Positions 34,256 to 46,650 of a DNA stretch of 64,000 bases are shown here, piece after piece. A model generated the notes under the pieces. It had not been told where the DNA came from, made no database searches, and saw only the letters and a program-made list of their open reading frames with translations. This DNA is from Chimonanthus salicifolius (taxonomy: Eukaryota; Streptophyta; Magnoliopsida; Laurales; Calycanthaceae), in assembly GCA_013350335.1 (NCBI GenBank), contig CM023540.1:3410001-3474000 (forward strand), given 5' to 3'. Position 1 is the first letter of the stretch. The number at the start of each line of letters is the position of its first letter. Position numbers and translations under genes: made by a program.

Positions 34256-37200
34256 TGTAACACCTTGGATTTTCAGACTATTATTTTATATGACAATTAT
34301 TCTTTTAAACGGTGGATTTTAGAATTGGATCAAGAATTGGGCCATGACCCAATTAGGACCCAACCAATGTTGGAATTGGTTTTATTAAATGCAAATGGGT
34401 TGAATTAATTTAGTGATGAATTATATCTAATTTTAAACAAAAGATTTTTATGGCCGAATTTTGAATGTGAAACCTATAGATTTTGCACATGAGACATATG
34501 TGGGATTTTAAATCCACAATAATATGCTAGATATTTAAAAAAGGATGAAATATCTCGGAAATAAATAAAAGATTAAGCATGGCCGAAATTTGGATAATAA
34601 TATCCATATTATACGCATAGGATATTAAAAAGGGAAGGTAGATTGTCTTAAATTAAATTAAAAGATTATTTGGATTATAATTAAGGTTATGTGCATAGTA
34701 CTTGCTAATAAGAATTAAAGGAAGGTCTTAATAAGGCAAGGGAAAGTCGGCTATGGCTAATTAAAGAGAGAAAGTCGGCCATGGTTAAATAAGGAAGGTT
34801 TGACATATGTCCAGTGTTTTGGATATAACTTTTCACTCCTATAATCGATTGATTTGATTCTTTTTTCTTTGGAAAGAAGACTTCAAGGGCTACAACGTTT
34901 TAGTTTAGAATTTTTTCTGATTCGGAAATTAACAAGGTCAAAACTGCGCTACAATATAGTATACGTGTAAAAAAAAAGGGGAAACACAAGGGGCGCATGG
35001 CTAAGGGTTGCTTATCTTAAGAACTTTCTAATGTGGGATTAGAAAAAGCTATAAAAGGAGAGATCAAGAAGGATACACGGTTTTGGGACATCCTTTATTG
35101 TTGAGTTTATTCCTCTCTCTCCCTCTCTTAATTCATCATTCTCTTCCACGCCAAAGCAAGAGAAGAAAGAAGGCAGCAACAAGAAGGTGTTCTTGTTTGG
35201 AGAAAAAAATATGAAGAAGGGAGAAAGATTAGAAGAGCAAGGAAGAGGTTAGTATCTAAGTGTTTAATGTTATAATTTTATTTATGAAATCAAAAGAACC
35301 ATAGGGTTCGGCCATGGTGGTTGGCCGAACCCCATGGAGAAAAATTGGAGATGGGTTAATGGTTTAAAAAGAGAAGTAAGAACCATAGGGTTTCGCCATA
35401 GTGTATGGCCGAACCTCATGGAAAGATTTGATTAATTATTGGTTTTAAAGATTGAAAACCATGGTGTGTTTTTGATTCATTCATTGGGTTTATGTTTTTA
35501 GATTTTGGATCATAGAAAGTCATGGTTATTTCATGATTGTTTGAATAATAAAAACCATGGGGACTTATGGTTTAGATTAACAAATTGGAATGATGAAAAT
35601 CCATGGAAGAGTTTGATAATTTTTAAAGGAAAAATTGGATGGACATTGGATCGGCCATGGCATGGCCGAACCATGGTGTTTTTATGGTTAAGTTACGGGA
35701 TCTAAAATAATAAAACAAGAAGTGAGGTTCGGCCACGGTGTATGGCCGAACCCCACCAAACATTTTGTGGATTGGTGATGGATTTTATTTGGATCTAAAA
35801 CCGATGGCCAAGATCATGAACCATAGGGTTCGGCCAAGGTGTATGGCCGAACCCCATGGGGTCGATTTTGGAATGGAGATTAAAATAGAAAACCTTTTAA
35901 TTAAGGAAAGGGTTTGCTAAATTGGAAAGCACCCGATTTTGGAAGGTGTTTTACTAAATTTGGAAACCTTCCATTTATGGAAGGAGGTTGTTTAATTTAG
36001 TAAGTCTAATTAAGGAAAGAATTCAAATATGGAAAGTATTGCTAAATTTGGAAAGCAATCCAAATATGGAAGAGTTGCTAAATTTGGGAGAAACTATCTA
36101 GGAATGGAAGGTGGGGTTTGATCATGGAAATTAGATTAAATGAATAAATGGAATACCATGAGTGAGGTTCGGCCATGGTCTATGGCCGAACCCCACTAGG
36201 GTTTAATTTTGGTAAGTCTTTTAATTATGGAGTATGATGTCTAAGTATGGAATCTATGTTTGGAAAACATACAATTATGGAAAAGTGGAGTTAATTTGGA
36301 AACTATACACCATAGGGTTCGGCCAAGGTGTATGGCCGAACCCCATGGTTCAAATTAAGGGATTAATGGCATCTTTAATTCATGGTTTAAGGGCTGATTT
36401 ATGAATCAGATTATGAACCTATGTTATGAGTTATGTTATGTGTAGTTTTAAAATAAAGAAAAGGATACACACATATGTTATGAATCATTGATGAAAGGAA
36501 TGGCAAAAATGTAATTACACGCCAAAGTGGAGAACTATGGGTACGGCCATGATGTATGGCCGAACCCCATGAGTTGTGGTTGATGGACTTATTTGGTTAG
36601 GGAAATTTAGAAGGTCTAATTATGGAAGATTTAAAGGAAAGAGGAAACCAATGACATTTTTGTAAATATGAGAGAATATTGGACATTGGGTTTGGCCATA
36701 GTGTATGGCCGAATCCGATGAATTATTTTATAAGATTATGTGCTTTGGAAGCATGAATGGATGACTTGGAACCTAAGCAAAGAAAAGGGGCTAGGGTTAT
36801 CAACAATGGCATTTTTGTAATTATGTATAAAAAAAAATGGTAAGCCATGGGTTCGGCCATGGTGTATGGCCGAACCCCATGGGGTTTTGTTATGGACTTA
36901 GAACTTTGTAATTAAGAGGGACTAGATGTTGATTTATCATTATATTATAAGGTAACGGGATCTCGCAAGCGGTACGCGATCGGTGATCGAATCTTGGACG
37001 GAAATGCAAGGACTTGTGAACGGTCTTAGGTAGGATTCCACCTCTTTGAAACCATGGCTTATGTACTTTGTTTTTATATTATGTTTGGTGAAAATATGTT
37101 TCCAAGGATATGTTTTATTATATTGAGTTTCAAATTCTATATTTAAGTGTTTAAAATAGCATGGGCCAATTATGTTTCAAAGGATGATTTTACATGCTAG

Positions 37201-38097
37201 GCTTATTTATATAAAGAGCATGTGTTGTATGTGTTTTCAAATGATGATTTTCAATGCTATGTTTATGTTATAAAATAACATGTGTTTCATTAGCATCTCG
37301 TGCATGGCATGAGATGGAGGATTTATAACCGGAGGGGTCACACTTCGTCGGGGCGTCCGAAAAACCTATGTACAACACCTTGATGTGATTTCCATCAAGA
37401 ATATTCCGGAGGGTCCACACTCCGCAGGGGCGTCCGAAAGACCTATGTGGTGGATACTTTATGTACATGTGATGCGTGGGACTCATTGCATATTTGTCAT
37501 CATTGCATGGCATGGCTTTTACCTGTTTCTATATATTATGTTATGATGTATGTTTTGTACTAACTATGTGTTAGTCGTAACTGGAATACCTACTGGGCGC
37601 GTTGTTCTAACGCCCTACTTCTACCCTAGTTGATGATACAGGGAATCAAGGGAACGATGAGCATAAGACGGACCATGCATAGGAGCTTGGAAGATCTAGT
37701 TTATATGTTTTGAATAAAATTGCTCATGAACTTGTATTTGAGTATTTGGATTTCGGAATATAATAACTTAGATGGTTGAATGGTTTGGTTTAATGATTAT
37801 GACATAGTTTGCTATCTGATTGGATTAGAACTTGGTTCTAATATGATTCCGCATTTTGATGTTATGATTCCGCAGTTGTATGTTTTATTCCGCAAGTCGG
37901 TAATGCTATGTGTGAACCATTTTATTGGACTGAGTCCATACACACATAGGGTTGGCCAGTTAAGGGTCGGACATTGGAAGTTCGGACTTAGCTCGCATCG
38001 TGACGTCCCCCGCTCTATCACTCTACTCTGTTATAAAAAAAAAAAAAATACACTGAATTAATGGGAAGAAGCGAGTGAAAAAGGGCGGGGCGTTGCA
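34256..38097 (+). repeat. 3' LTR (LTR-7)
   Basis: The LTR is 3,842 bp, starts TGTAACACC after the polypurine tract and ends GGGGCGTTGCA. It has the richest stem-loop array here, about ten copies (35305-36870), one of them altered to GGTTTCGCC. It shares its 3' two-thirds with the minus LTR at 53840-57265, including the 'GGAAAG..TTTGCTAAATT' repeats at 35880-36120. Confidence 0.9.
35248..37629 (+). other. Intron-like segment inside LTR-7
   Basis: Donor GAG/GTTAGT at 35248; TTCTAAC, then TACCCTAG ending 37629; about 2.38 kb. It contains all ten stem-loops. Inference. Confidence 0.48.
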
Positions 38098-38952
38098 GGA
38101 TTACAGTCGTATCAGGAGATCTTGTTTGGTAGATGGGGTTGTTGAATGTATTTTAAGAAATAAAAAGTTAAGAGGACGAGTTAACATATGGCTTACTTAT
38201 AAACAGTTACATTGTGAGATTTGACAAACACCACAGGAACTACCAAGACGAAATGTAGACAGCCTTACCATGTCGTGAGTGGTAAAGGTACCCGTATAGG
38301 GATTACCGAAGGTAAAGATGAAGATCTTGTGGTGATGTGACATATCCGACGACTATGAAGGTCCCTAGTTTGATCAACGTTGAGATCGAGTAAATTCCGC
38401 GAGAACAAAATTGGAACGGTATGTTGATATGAACGATTGTGATATGATCAAGTGGTGTAGACCACAATAGATTGTGTCATGTGATAGCCACTTGTGGATG
38501 ATATATCTGAATACTAGGATGTCGATTGTGATTTGTGGCTTGTGAGAAAAAACCAAATGTGTGAGATTTGATTAGGAGCGTGATACTTATCCTCCTTCTT
38601 GATGGGGAGGTGTGAGGCCAATAAATCCAACAATCCTTGTGGGCGGGTGATGTGTAGGCAGGTATTGGATGAGAGTAGACTCTTCCACTGGCAGGCTACC
38701 TCATTGGCAGGCTACTGGTGAGGGGTGAGGTTATCACTAATCTCACATCAAGAGCAGATGAGTCAACGTGTGGAGTAGATATATATCGAGAATATCATTG
38801 TATCAAATGAAATGAAATCTATCGATTTGTTGTGGATCGTGGTAGTATGCTGAATTGCAATTTTGGTTGGTTGACCTGATGAGAAGTGCCTAATATTAAT
38901 TAGTGGTGTTATGAGTATGATATAGAGATAGGTACATTAGATGAGTTACATT
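38098..38952. other. Unassigned sequence
   Basis: It starts with the target duplication GGATT and should join 30098 before the insertion. It lacks the LTR boxes, has no long open frame and I recognise no domain. It runs into a chromovirus pol tail at 38953, so it may be badly decayed retrotransposon interior. Short local duplications occur ('TGGCAGGCTAC' twice at about 38690-38715). Confidence 0.45.
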
Positions 38953-39090
38953 GTGGATTCACAACAAAAGGTGTTAAGAAACAGGGTAATTCCGTTTGTC
39001 AAAGTGATTTGGGAGCGACATGGCAATGATGAACGTACATGGGAATTAGATTCGGAAATGAGAACTTACCATCCAGAGTTGTTTGAATAG
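38953..39090 (+). pseudogene. Chromovirus pol tail (chromodomain end) of a different family
   Basis: One open frame reads VDSQQKVLRNRVIPFVKVIW, then ERHGNDERTWELDSEMRTYH and PELFE, and stops at TAG 39088-39090. It keeps the Arg codon that is a stop in two other copies here. A polypurine tract and an LTR start follow. Confidence 0.85.
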
Positions 39091-39131
39091 TTTTGTTTTA
39101 AACCCAAGCTTCGTCTAATTTTCAGGACGAA

Positions 39132-39233
39132 AATTCCAAAAAGGTGGTAGTATTGTAATGACCCAGAGTTTCATTCCAGTAACTCAATGTAATGTTCCCG
39201 GAATATTTTGAATAAAATTTGGAGTTTTGAACT
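39132..39233 (+). repeat. Polypurine tract and first 80 bp of another LTR
   Basis: AAAAAGGTGGTAGTAT leads into TGTAATGACCCAGAG at 39154. The LTR is cut at 39233 by the minus LTR beginning at 39234. Its sequence differs from the other LTRs here. Confidence 0.65.
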
Positions 39234-39915
39234 TGTAACGCCCCGCCCTTTTTCACTCTCTTTTTCCCGTAAATCAGAGTCTATTTTTTTTTATTACAGA
39301 GTAGAGTGATGGAGAGCGGGACGTGACGACGCGAGCTAAGTCCGAACTTCTAAAGTTCGACTCTTAACTGGCCAACCCAATGTGTGCATGGACTAAGTCC
39401 ACGAGAATGGTTCACACATAACAATATAAACATGCGGAATAAATAACATCAAAATTGTTGAATCATAATAGAACCAAGTTCTATTCCATTCAGATAGTAA
39501 AGTACGTCAAGTCCTTATCCATAATTAAAATATCATAATATCCAATAAATCATCCAACCATCTAAGTAATTACATAACCGGAAATTAGTTACTCAAATAC
39601 GTGTCCATAAGTAACTTTATTCAACATATAGAATAATTCATCCAAGCTCCTACGCCTGGCCCTCTTTGCGTTCATCATTCCCCTGATTTCCTGTGTCATC
39701 CACTAGGGTAGAAGTAGGGCGTTAGAACAACGCGCCCAATAGGTATTCCAATTAGGGCTAACACATGGTTAGTACAAAACATATATAATATCATAATGTC
39801 CAAAACCATATAAAACGATGCCATGCAATGATGACAAATGCAATGAGTCCCACCCATCACATGTACATAAAAGTACCCACCACATAGGTCTTTCGGACGC
39901 CCCGATGGAGTGTGG

Positions 39916-41532
39916 TGTAACACCCCGCCCATTTCCACCCTTCCGAAAATCAGAGTCTAAAAATTTCTTTTGAAAGAAACATAGAGTGAACAAGAACGGG
40001 AGGCGCCACGACGCGAGTTAAGTTCAGACTACTCAAGTCTGAACCTTAGCTGGCCACCCATGTGTACATGGACTAGACCATGATAAACAAAACACACATG
40101 GAACTAACAATAACTTGCGGAATAAATTAGTCTAACTGCGAAAATAGAATGAATAGATAGCAAATAACAGTCTCAACTAATACTTAACATAAATCAACCA
40201 TCCATAGTTAATAACCTAATCAAACCATAGCCAAGTATTAACTTATTACATGTCCACAAACTATAATTCAAATGACAGTAATAAAGAAGTCCAGTTCAAC
40301 ATTCAAGCGCTTAGGCTTGGCTCCCCTCCCGGTCATCGACCTTCTCTTTCCCTTTCCTTGTACCTGCATTCTCCTCTGAGGATAGAATTAGGGCGTTAGA
40401 TCAATGTGCCCAGTAGGTTCCCGAATCAGGGCTACCACATGGTTAGCTTGTAAAACATGCATATATCAAATATATGATTATCAAAAACAGGTAAAACAAT
40501 GCTATGAAATAAGCACATGCAATGAGTCTCTCCCAACATGCACATTCATAGCCATCACTTGACGTGCCTCTCACCGTCAAGGTAAATCACAATAACATTT
40601 CTCCTGGCGGGACCTGCATCGCCTAAGGAGACCAATGTATTTTCTCAGTATCATGACATTTCTCCTGGCGGGACCTGTATCGCCTAAGGAGACCAATGTC
40701 CTATCATCATCATAATTCTACTCCTGGCGGGACCTGCATCGCCTAAGGAGGTTCAGAGTTGCATCACAGCAAATCACCGGAGAGTGGGCTTCGGGTTCCA
40801 TAATCTTCATCCCATGCCATGCATGAGATGTCAATGCATTGTATGTCATTTGTAAACACATAATATATCATTCGGAACCACTAAAATAAACAAGAGTCTC
40901 ATAAAAAACTAGGATAAAACTGTGGTTACAAGTAGGTAGGAAACCTACTGAAGATTCACTTCAGTACTTGATCTTTCTTTAGCGTCACCCGGTCACGACT
41001 CGCATGTCGTTCAACTTCCGGTACCTTGTCCATATAAAAATCAGTAAATCATACTATCATTTACTTATTCATTCTCATCTATGACCCAACCACATCATGT
41101 GGGGTTCGGCCATGCCCATGGCCGAACATCATCAACTTAGGATTTAATCTCCTTTTTCATTTAACCAATTCTTAAATACTTACCCCTTTAAACATGTCTT
41201 GGTAGGGTTCGGCCATACATCATGGCCGAACCATACCTCCATGGTTAACCTCCTTTCATGACCTTTCTCTATCCATTTTGCCACTAAGCTAAACCATATC
41301 AAAACAATTGTCATTTTATGGGGTTCGGCCCTATACCTGGCCGAACCTTGTATTCCCACTTATCCGTCATCAAATGGTTCTCCATTAAAATACTTCAAAC
41401 CCTTTATGAAATCATGGAAACAATAACAAACCTAACCCATAAACTTAGTCCATTTATCCCAAAAACAGCCCCATGGGGTTTGGCCATGCACATGGCCGAA
41501 CCCAATGGTTCCCTTGATTTAATTGGTTTAGA
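39916..41532 (-). repeat. Truncated minus LTR, left arm of an inverted pair (LTR-9)
   Basis: It begins (as the 3' end) with TGTAACACCCCGCCC and holds the acceptor-like box (about 40380), three CCTGGCGGGACCTGCATCGC units (40610-40760), the CATGCATGAGATG box and four stem-loops (41102-41500). It is broken at about 41530. Its reverse complement matches 42760-44583. Confidence 0.78.
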
Positions 41533-41979
41533 ATAAAAAATCCCGAGTTAAGTGAGTCAAGAGGAGATGGAAATGAGTTGTAATCTCACACAACACTTGA
41601 TCAGAATCAATCTGAGCCGTTGGTATGAAGGGGTGCTCTGGCAAAGCCAAAAGACACCAAGGTTGGGCGGCACCTATCCATTGAATGGATGCATTGTTCC
41701 ATTACCAAGGGGTGCAACGTTTGGCACCAAGGGGTGTCTTGGTTAACACCCAATGCCCCATCGGTTTTAACAAAATTAAATGAGGGAGGATGAATGGGGG
41801 TTGGGGGCTGAAACTACAAAAGAAAAATATTACCATACTTGGCCGTTTTTCACACAAGGAAATCCAAGAATTCCCATCTCTCTCTCCCTCTCTCCAATTC
41901 GTTTTCTTGGCTGAACAGCAGAGGTTTTTGGCACCAGTTAATCAAGTATAAACCAGCAAGGAATTAAGGAAAGAAAGAA

Positions 41980-42075
41980 GAAATAAAAGGGAGAAACCAA
42001 GGATCAAAGGCAAGAAGGAAGTTTGGAGAAATAAAAGGGAGAAACCAAGGATCAAAGGCAAGAAGGAAGTTTGGA
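41980..42075 (+). repeat. Perfect 48-bp tandem duplication
   Basis: Two identical 48-bp units start at 41980 and 42028 (each begins GAAATAAAAGGGAG and ends AAGTTTGGA). They lie just upstream of the donor-like site in the purine-rich leader. Confidence 0.92.
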
Positions 42076-42082
42076 AAATTTG

Positions 42083-44129
42083 GTAAGTATCTATGTGTTA
42101 TTTTGGTTTAATAACATGAAACAAGTGGGGTATGTATTGGGCCATGGTCATGGCCGAATACACCAATGTTTAACCTTGATTAATGGAGGATTTAAAATGG
42201 TAAAAATAATCGTTGGGTTCGGCCACCATGGAGGGCCGAACCCCATGTAAAAGAATGGTTGGTTTTCATGTTTTGAAACATGGAAACCATAGAGCTTTGG
42301 TGGACTGTTTTTGGGTTTTACTTAAGATTCAAATGCATGTTTTAGAAAGGGTTAAAAACATGGATTTGAATGACATAAGGGCTGAAGTTAACATGGGTTT
42401 AAACAGTGGATTAAAATTGATAATTTGGACCATTTGGATCGGCCATCTTGGATGGCCGAATCCCATGAAATATTATGGTCTTTTGGGACAAGTGGATGAA
42501 CTTATTTGGATAGGTTTCTAAGAGGTACAAATGCAGCAATATTATACTGATATTGTATGTTTAAATAACACCTAAAACATGTTTGAAAGACCAAAACATG
42601 GACATAGGGTTCAGCCACCTTGGATGGCCGAACCCCATGTATGTAATTGATGTGATTTGGTGAAGCTAAATTTACTGTTTTGGTGGATGTTTATGCGGCT
42701 GAGACATGTATATGTCATGGTTGAGTTAGCATGATTAAACCATGAATAATCATGGGTAATTGATGGATCAATCAGATCAAGAGAACCATTGGGTTCGGCC
42801 ATGTGCATGGCCGAACCCCATGGGGCTATTTTTGGGATGAATGGACCAAGTTTATGGGTTTTCTTATGTATGTTAAATGGAAATAAGCTTGCTGTTTTGG
42901 GTTGGCCATGGGATGGTTGAACCATGTAGTTAACATGGCTAAATAGTAGAGCCTAACTTGTAAACAAATGATGGGATCATTGAGTAGGAGGATCATAGGG
43001 TTCGGCCATAGAACCCCATAGATTGTTTTGTTGGAGATTATGATTTGTTTGTATGAGTTGGATTAGGTAAACATATGGATTTATCTTTGGACTTAGTGAT
43101 ATGTAAATAACCAGCCACTATATATGATGAAAGAAGAGACAAAATCAGTATGGTGAGGTTCGGCCATGTAGTATGGCCGAACCCCACTAGTGGTCATTTA
43201 GTAGACCTAGTGGCTAACTTGTAATTGAGTTGGTTAAAAATCAAAATGAAGATTGATGTATGAAAGGTGTAAAGGATCAAAAACAAAGTGTGAGGTTCGG
43301 CCATCTTGTATGGCCGAACCCCACTAAGGTAGATTACTTTTATGAACTTTGATTATGAGCAAGATTAGACATTGGTTAGACCAATGGCAAATTTGTGAAT
43401 ACAAGCCAAATGAAGGGATTGATCAAAGGACTTATAAGATGTTTTGGGTCTTATATGTGAATGGACATTTAAATGATAGTATGATTTACTTATTGTTACA
43501 TCACAATGTGACGAGAGTTGAACGACGTGTGAGTCGTGACCGGGTGAAGCTCAAAAAGGAACGGACACTTAAGCAAAGTTTAAGTAGGTTTCCTACCTAC
43601 TTGTAACCACAGTTTTTACCCTAGTTTTCTTTATGAGACTCTTGTATATTTTTATGTGGTTTCGAATGATATGTTATGCATTTACAAATGGCATACAAAG
43701 CATTGGCATCTCATGCATGGACATGGATGATGACTAAGGTTCTACAGTGTTGCAATTATGGGTTACGTCTTCCTTAGGCGATGAGAGTCCCGCCAGGAAG
43801 AATAACATGAGGATCATAGTCACATTGGTCTCCTTAGGCGATGAGTGTCCCGCCAGGAGGACTAATAGGTGATATGAATCAACTCAATGATGAAGAGATG
43901 GAAAGTGTATTGTGATTTACCTTGGCGGTGCGAGGCACGTCAAGTGATGGCTATGAATGTACATGATGGGAGAGACTCGTTGCATGTGCATACTTCATAG
44001 CATTGTTTTACCTGTTTGGACTAATCATGTACTATGATATATATGCATGTTTTATATGCTAATCATGTGGTAGCCCTGATTCGGGAACCTACTGGGCACG
44101 TTGATCTAACGCCCTAATTCTATCCTCAG
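42083..44129 (+). other. Intron-like segment inside LTR-10
   Basis: Donor TTG/GTAAGT at 42083; ATCTAAC, then TATCCTCAG ending 44129; about 2.05 kb. Inference. Confidence 0.47.
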
Positions 44130-46387
44130 AGGAGAATGCAGGTACAAGGAAAGGGAAAGAGAAGGTTGATGACTGGGAGGGGAGCCAAACCTAAGTGCTT
44201 GAATGATGAACAGGATTATCTATCTATTGTCATTTAAATTATATTTTGATGGACATGTAATAATTTAATACTTGCTATGGTTTGATTAGGTTATTATCTT
44301 GGAATGGTTGATTTATGTTAATTAATATTTGAGACTGTTACTTGCTATCTAGTCATTCTATTCTGCAAATAGTCTAGTTTATTCCGCATGTTGTGGTTAG
44401 TTCCATGTGTGATTCATTATCATGGTCTAGTCCATGTACACATGGGTGGTCAGTTAAGGTTCAGACTTGAGTAGTCTAAACTTAACTCGCGTCGTGACAC
44501 CGCCCGCTCTCTTTCGATGTTTTATTATTATTATTTAAAAAAAAAATTAGACTCTGATTTCTCGGAAAGGGCGGGGGGTTACACCGTTTCCTTATAATTT
44601 AACAATTAATTGAAACCAAGTCCCACTTGTTTTACAATATTTTAAGTCCATAAACCAATCCCCATGGGGTTCGGCCATACACCATGGCCGAACCCATGGT
44701 CTTTCATTTTTTACCATATTTACAATAATGCCATTCTTACCATTTTTATGCATTAATCTGATGATAACCTAATTAATCATCTAAGATACATCAAACATTA
44801 AGTTCAGTAAACATTCCCCATGGGGTTCGGCCATACACCATGGCCGAACCCATGGTCCCTTATTTTCACTTAATTACCAAAATGCCATTACCTCTATCAT
44901 TGTCTCTCCATTAATCCAATCACTATCTTAAGTTCATATAATCCATTTAACTTGATTCATGGGGTTCGGCCACACACCATGGCCAAACCCTATGATATCT
45001 TAATTCCATTTAAATTACAATCTTGCCATTCATGGCTAACCTTCCATTTTAGCATGTATTTACAACTTTGCCATTACCTTAGGTTTATGTCCAAAACCCA
45101 TCCATAATATTAATACATAAACTCAATAGATCCATAATTGGTTCATGGGGTTCGGCGAAGCACCATGGCCGAGCCCTATGATGTCTAAGTTTCCATTTTC
45201 ATCAATAGTCCATAATTAGAAAGTTTCCAAATTTATCATCCATCCTTCCATAATTAGAAAGTTTTCCAAATTTTTAATCAATCACGAAAATTAGTCCAAT
45301 AATAATACCAATACAACTCCATGGGGTTCGTAATCCTCCTTCTAAAAATTACTAAACCTTAACATTCATCCCTTAATCTTATTCCACAGTCTCCATTTAA
45401 TCCCTTCAAAACATTGGTATCCCTTCCATGGTTTCCAAGGTCTAAATTCATGAACATAAATCCATAATTGATTATGGGGTTCGGCCATACTCCATGGCCG
45501 AACCCATGGTCTAAGGATCTTCACAAAAATCATCCATTAAAACCCTTTTAACATCATCATATTATTCCATGGTTTTTATCATTCAAACCTCCATTAAATA
45601 ATCCATGTCCTTCCATGGGGTTCGGCCATATGGTTCCATATTTCCTCTTTTAAATCCAATTAAAAACATCTAATCGTCCAAGGTTTCCATCATTAAAAAT
45701 TCATACATTAAATCAGTATTCTTTCATGGGGTTCGGCCATGCACTGTGGCCGAACCCTATGGTTCATGATTCCATTAAAATTATCAAAATCATCTCCCAT
45801 TCTTCTTCCATGGGGTTCGGCCATACACCATGGCCGAACCCTATGGTTCTTTTCTTTTAAACAAAATTTATAAAATACTAACCGGTTTCGATTGATTCTT
45901 GCTCTTCCAATCCTTCTCCTCCTTGGTCTTTTCCTCTTGCTGGCTGCCTTCTCTTCCTCTTTGTTTTGCTGAGAATGAGAATTGAGATAGAGAGAGAATT
46001 TGGCTATGGTGGTATTGCCGTGCGCCCCTCCTTCTTTCTTTTTAATACCTCCCTCTTGATCCCAACTTAGAAGGTACTAAGATACAATTTCCTTACGCCG
46101 TGCGTCCCTTTGTGTTGAACTTAGAAGGTGACATGATCATAACCCTATACATGGCCTAAGCAATCTTTTAATTTAGACAATTCCCTAATGCCTTGCGCCC
46201 CTCTTATTGCCTTAATTAGATGTTGCCGACCTTCTAATCTAGCAATATCACACATGGCCATACAATCTTTATTTAATTAGATATCTTCTTTATTTAATTT
46301 TAGACAATTTGCATACCCTTTTTAAATGATCTTATGAGACTAACCTTGGATTTGGAAATCCCTACACACGGCCATAAACAGTTTTCT

Positions 46388-46564
46388 TGTAAGACCCCAG
46401 ATTTTCAAGTTATAAATATTTACGGAAATTACCCATTTAATTTGTGAAATTTTAGATATGAATCTTATATGGGTAAAATGTTGGTCTTTGCCCAATTAAG
46501 ACCCAACGGTTTTGGTAAATGGTTTCAATGGAATTAAATGGGGCTAAATTTATTTAGTAATGCA

Positions 46565-46650
<86 letters not shown>

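Larger units (their letters stand above)
30104..38097 (+). mobile_element. Internally deleted Tekay-like retrotransposon with perfect target duplication
   Basis: LTR (30104-33511), 744 bp of internal sequence (33512-34255), LTR (34256-38097). GGATT stands at 30099-30103 and again at 38098-38102, so both outer ends come from one insertion. Only the pol tail and polypurine tract remain; PBS, gag, protease, RT and most of integrase are gone. The left LTR ends exactly at TTACA and runs straight into pol. Confidence 0.9.
41533..44583 (+). repeat. Plus LTR, right arm of the inverted pair (LTR-10)
   Basis: It ends GGGGGGTTACA at 44583. It contains a CT-rich leader (41875-41900), a 48-bp duplication, donor-like GGTAAGT, about seven or eight stem-loops (42140-43320), two CCTTAGGCG/CGCCAGG stem-loops (43772-43860), and the acceptor and terminal boxes. 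The 5' start is not clear: 41533-41820 does not match the U3 of the other LTRs and carries 'ACCAAGGGGTG' repeats. Confidence 0.75.

Noticed and set aside
46567..46647. AC/AT run as a regulatory site
   Set aside because: Plain microsatellite, absent from the sister LTR.
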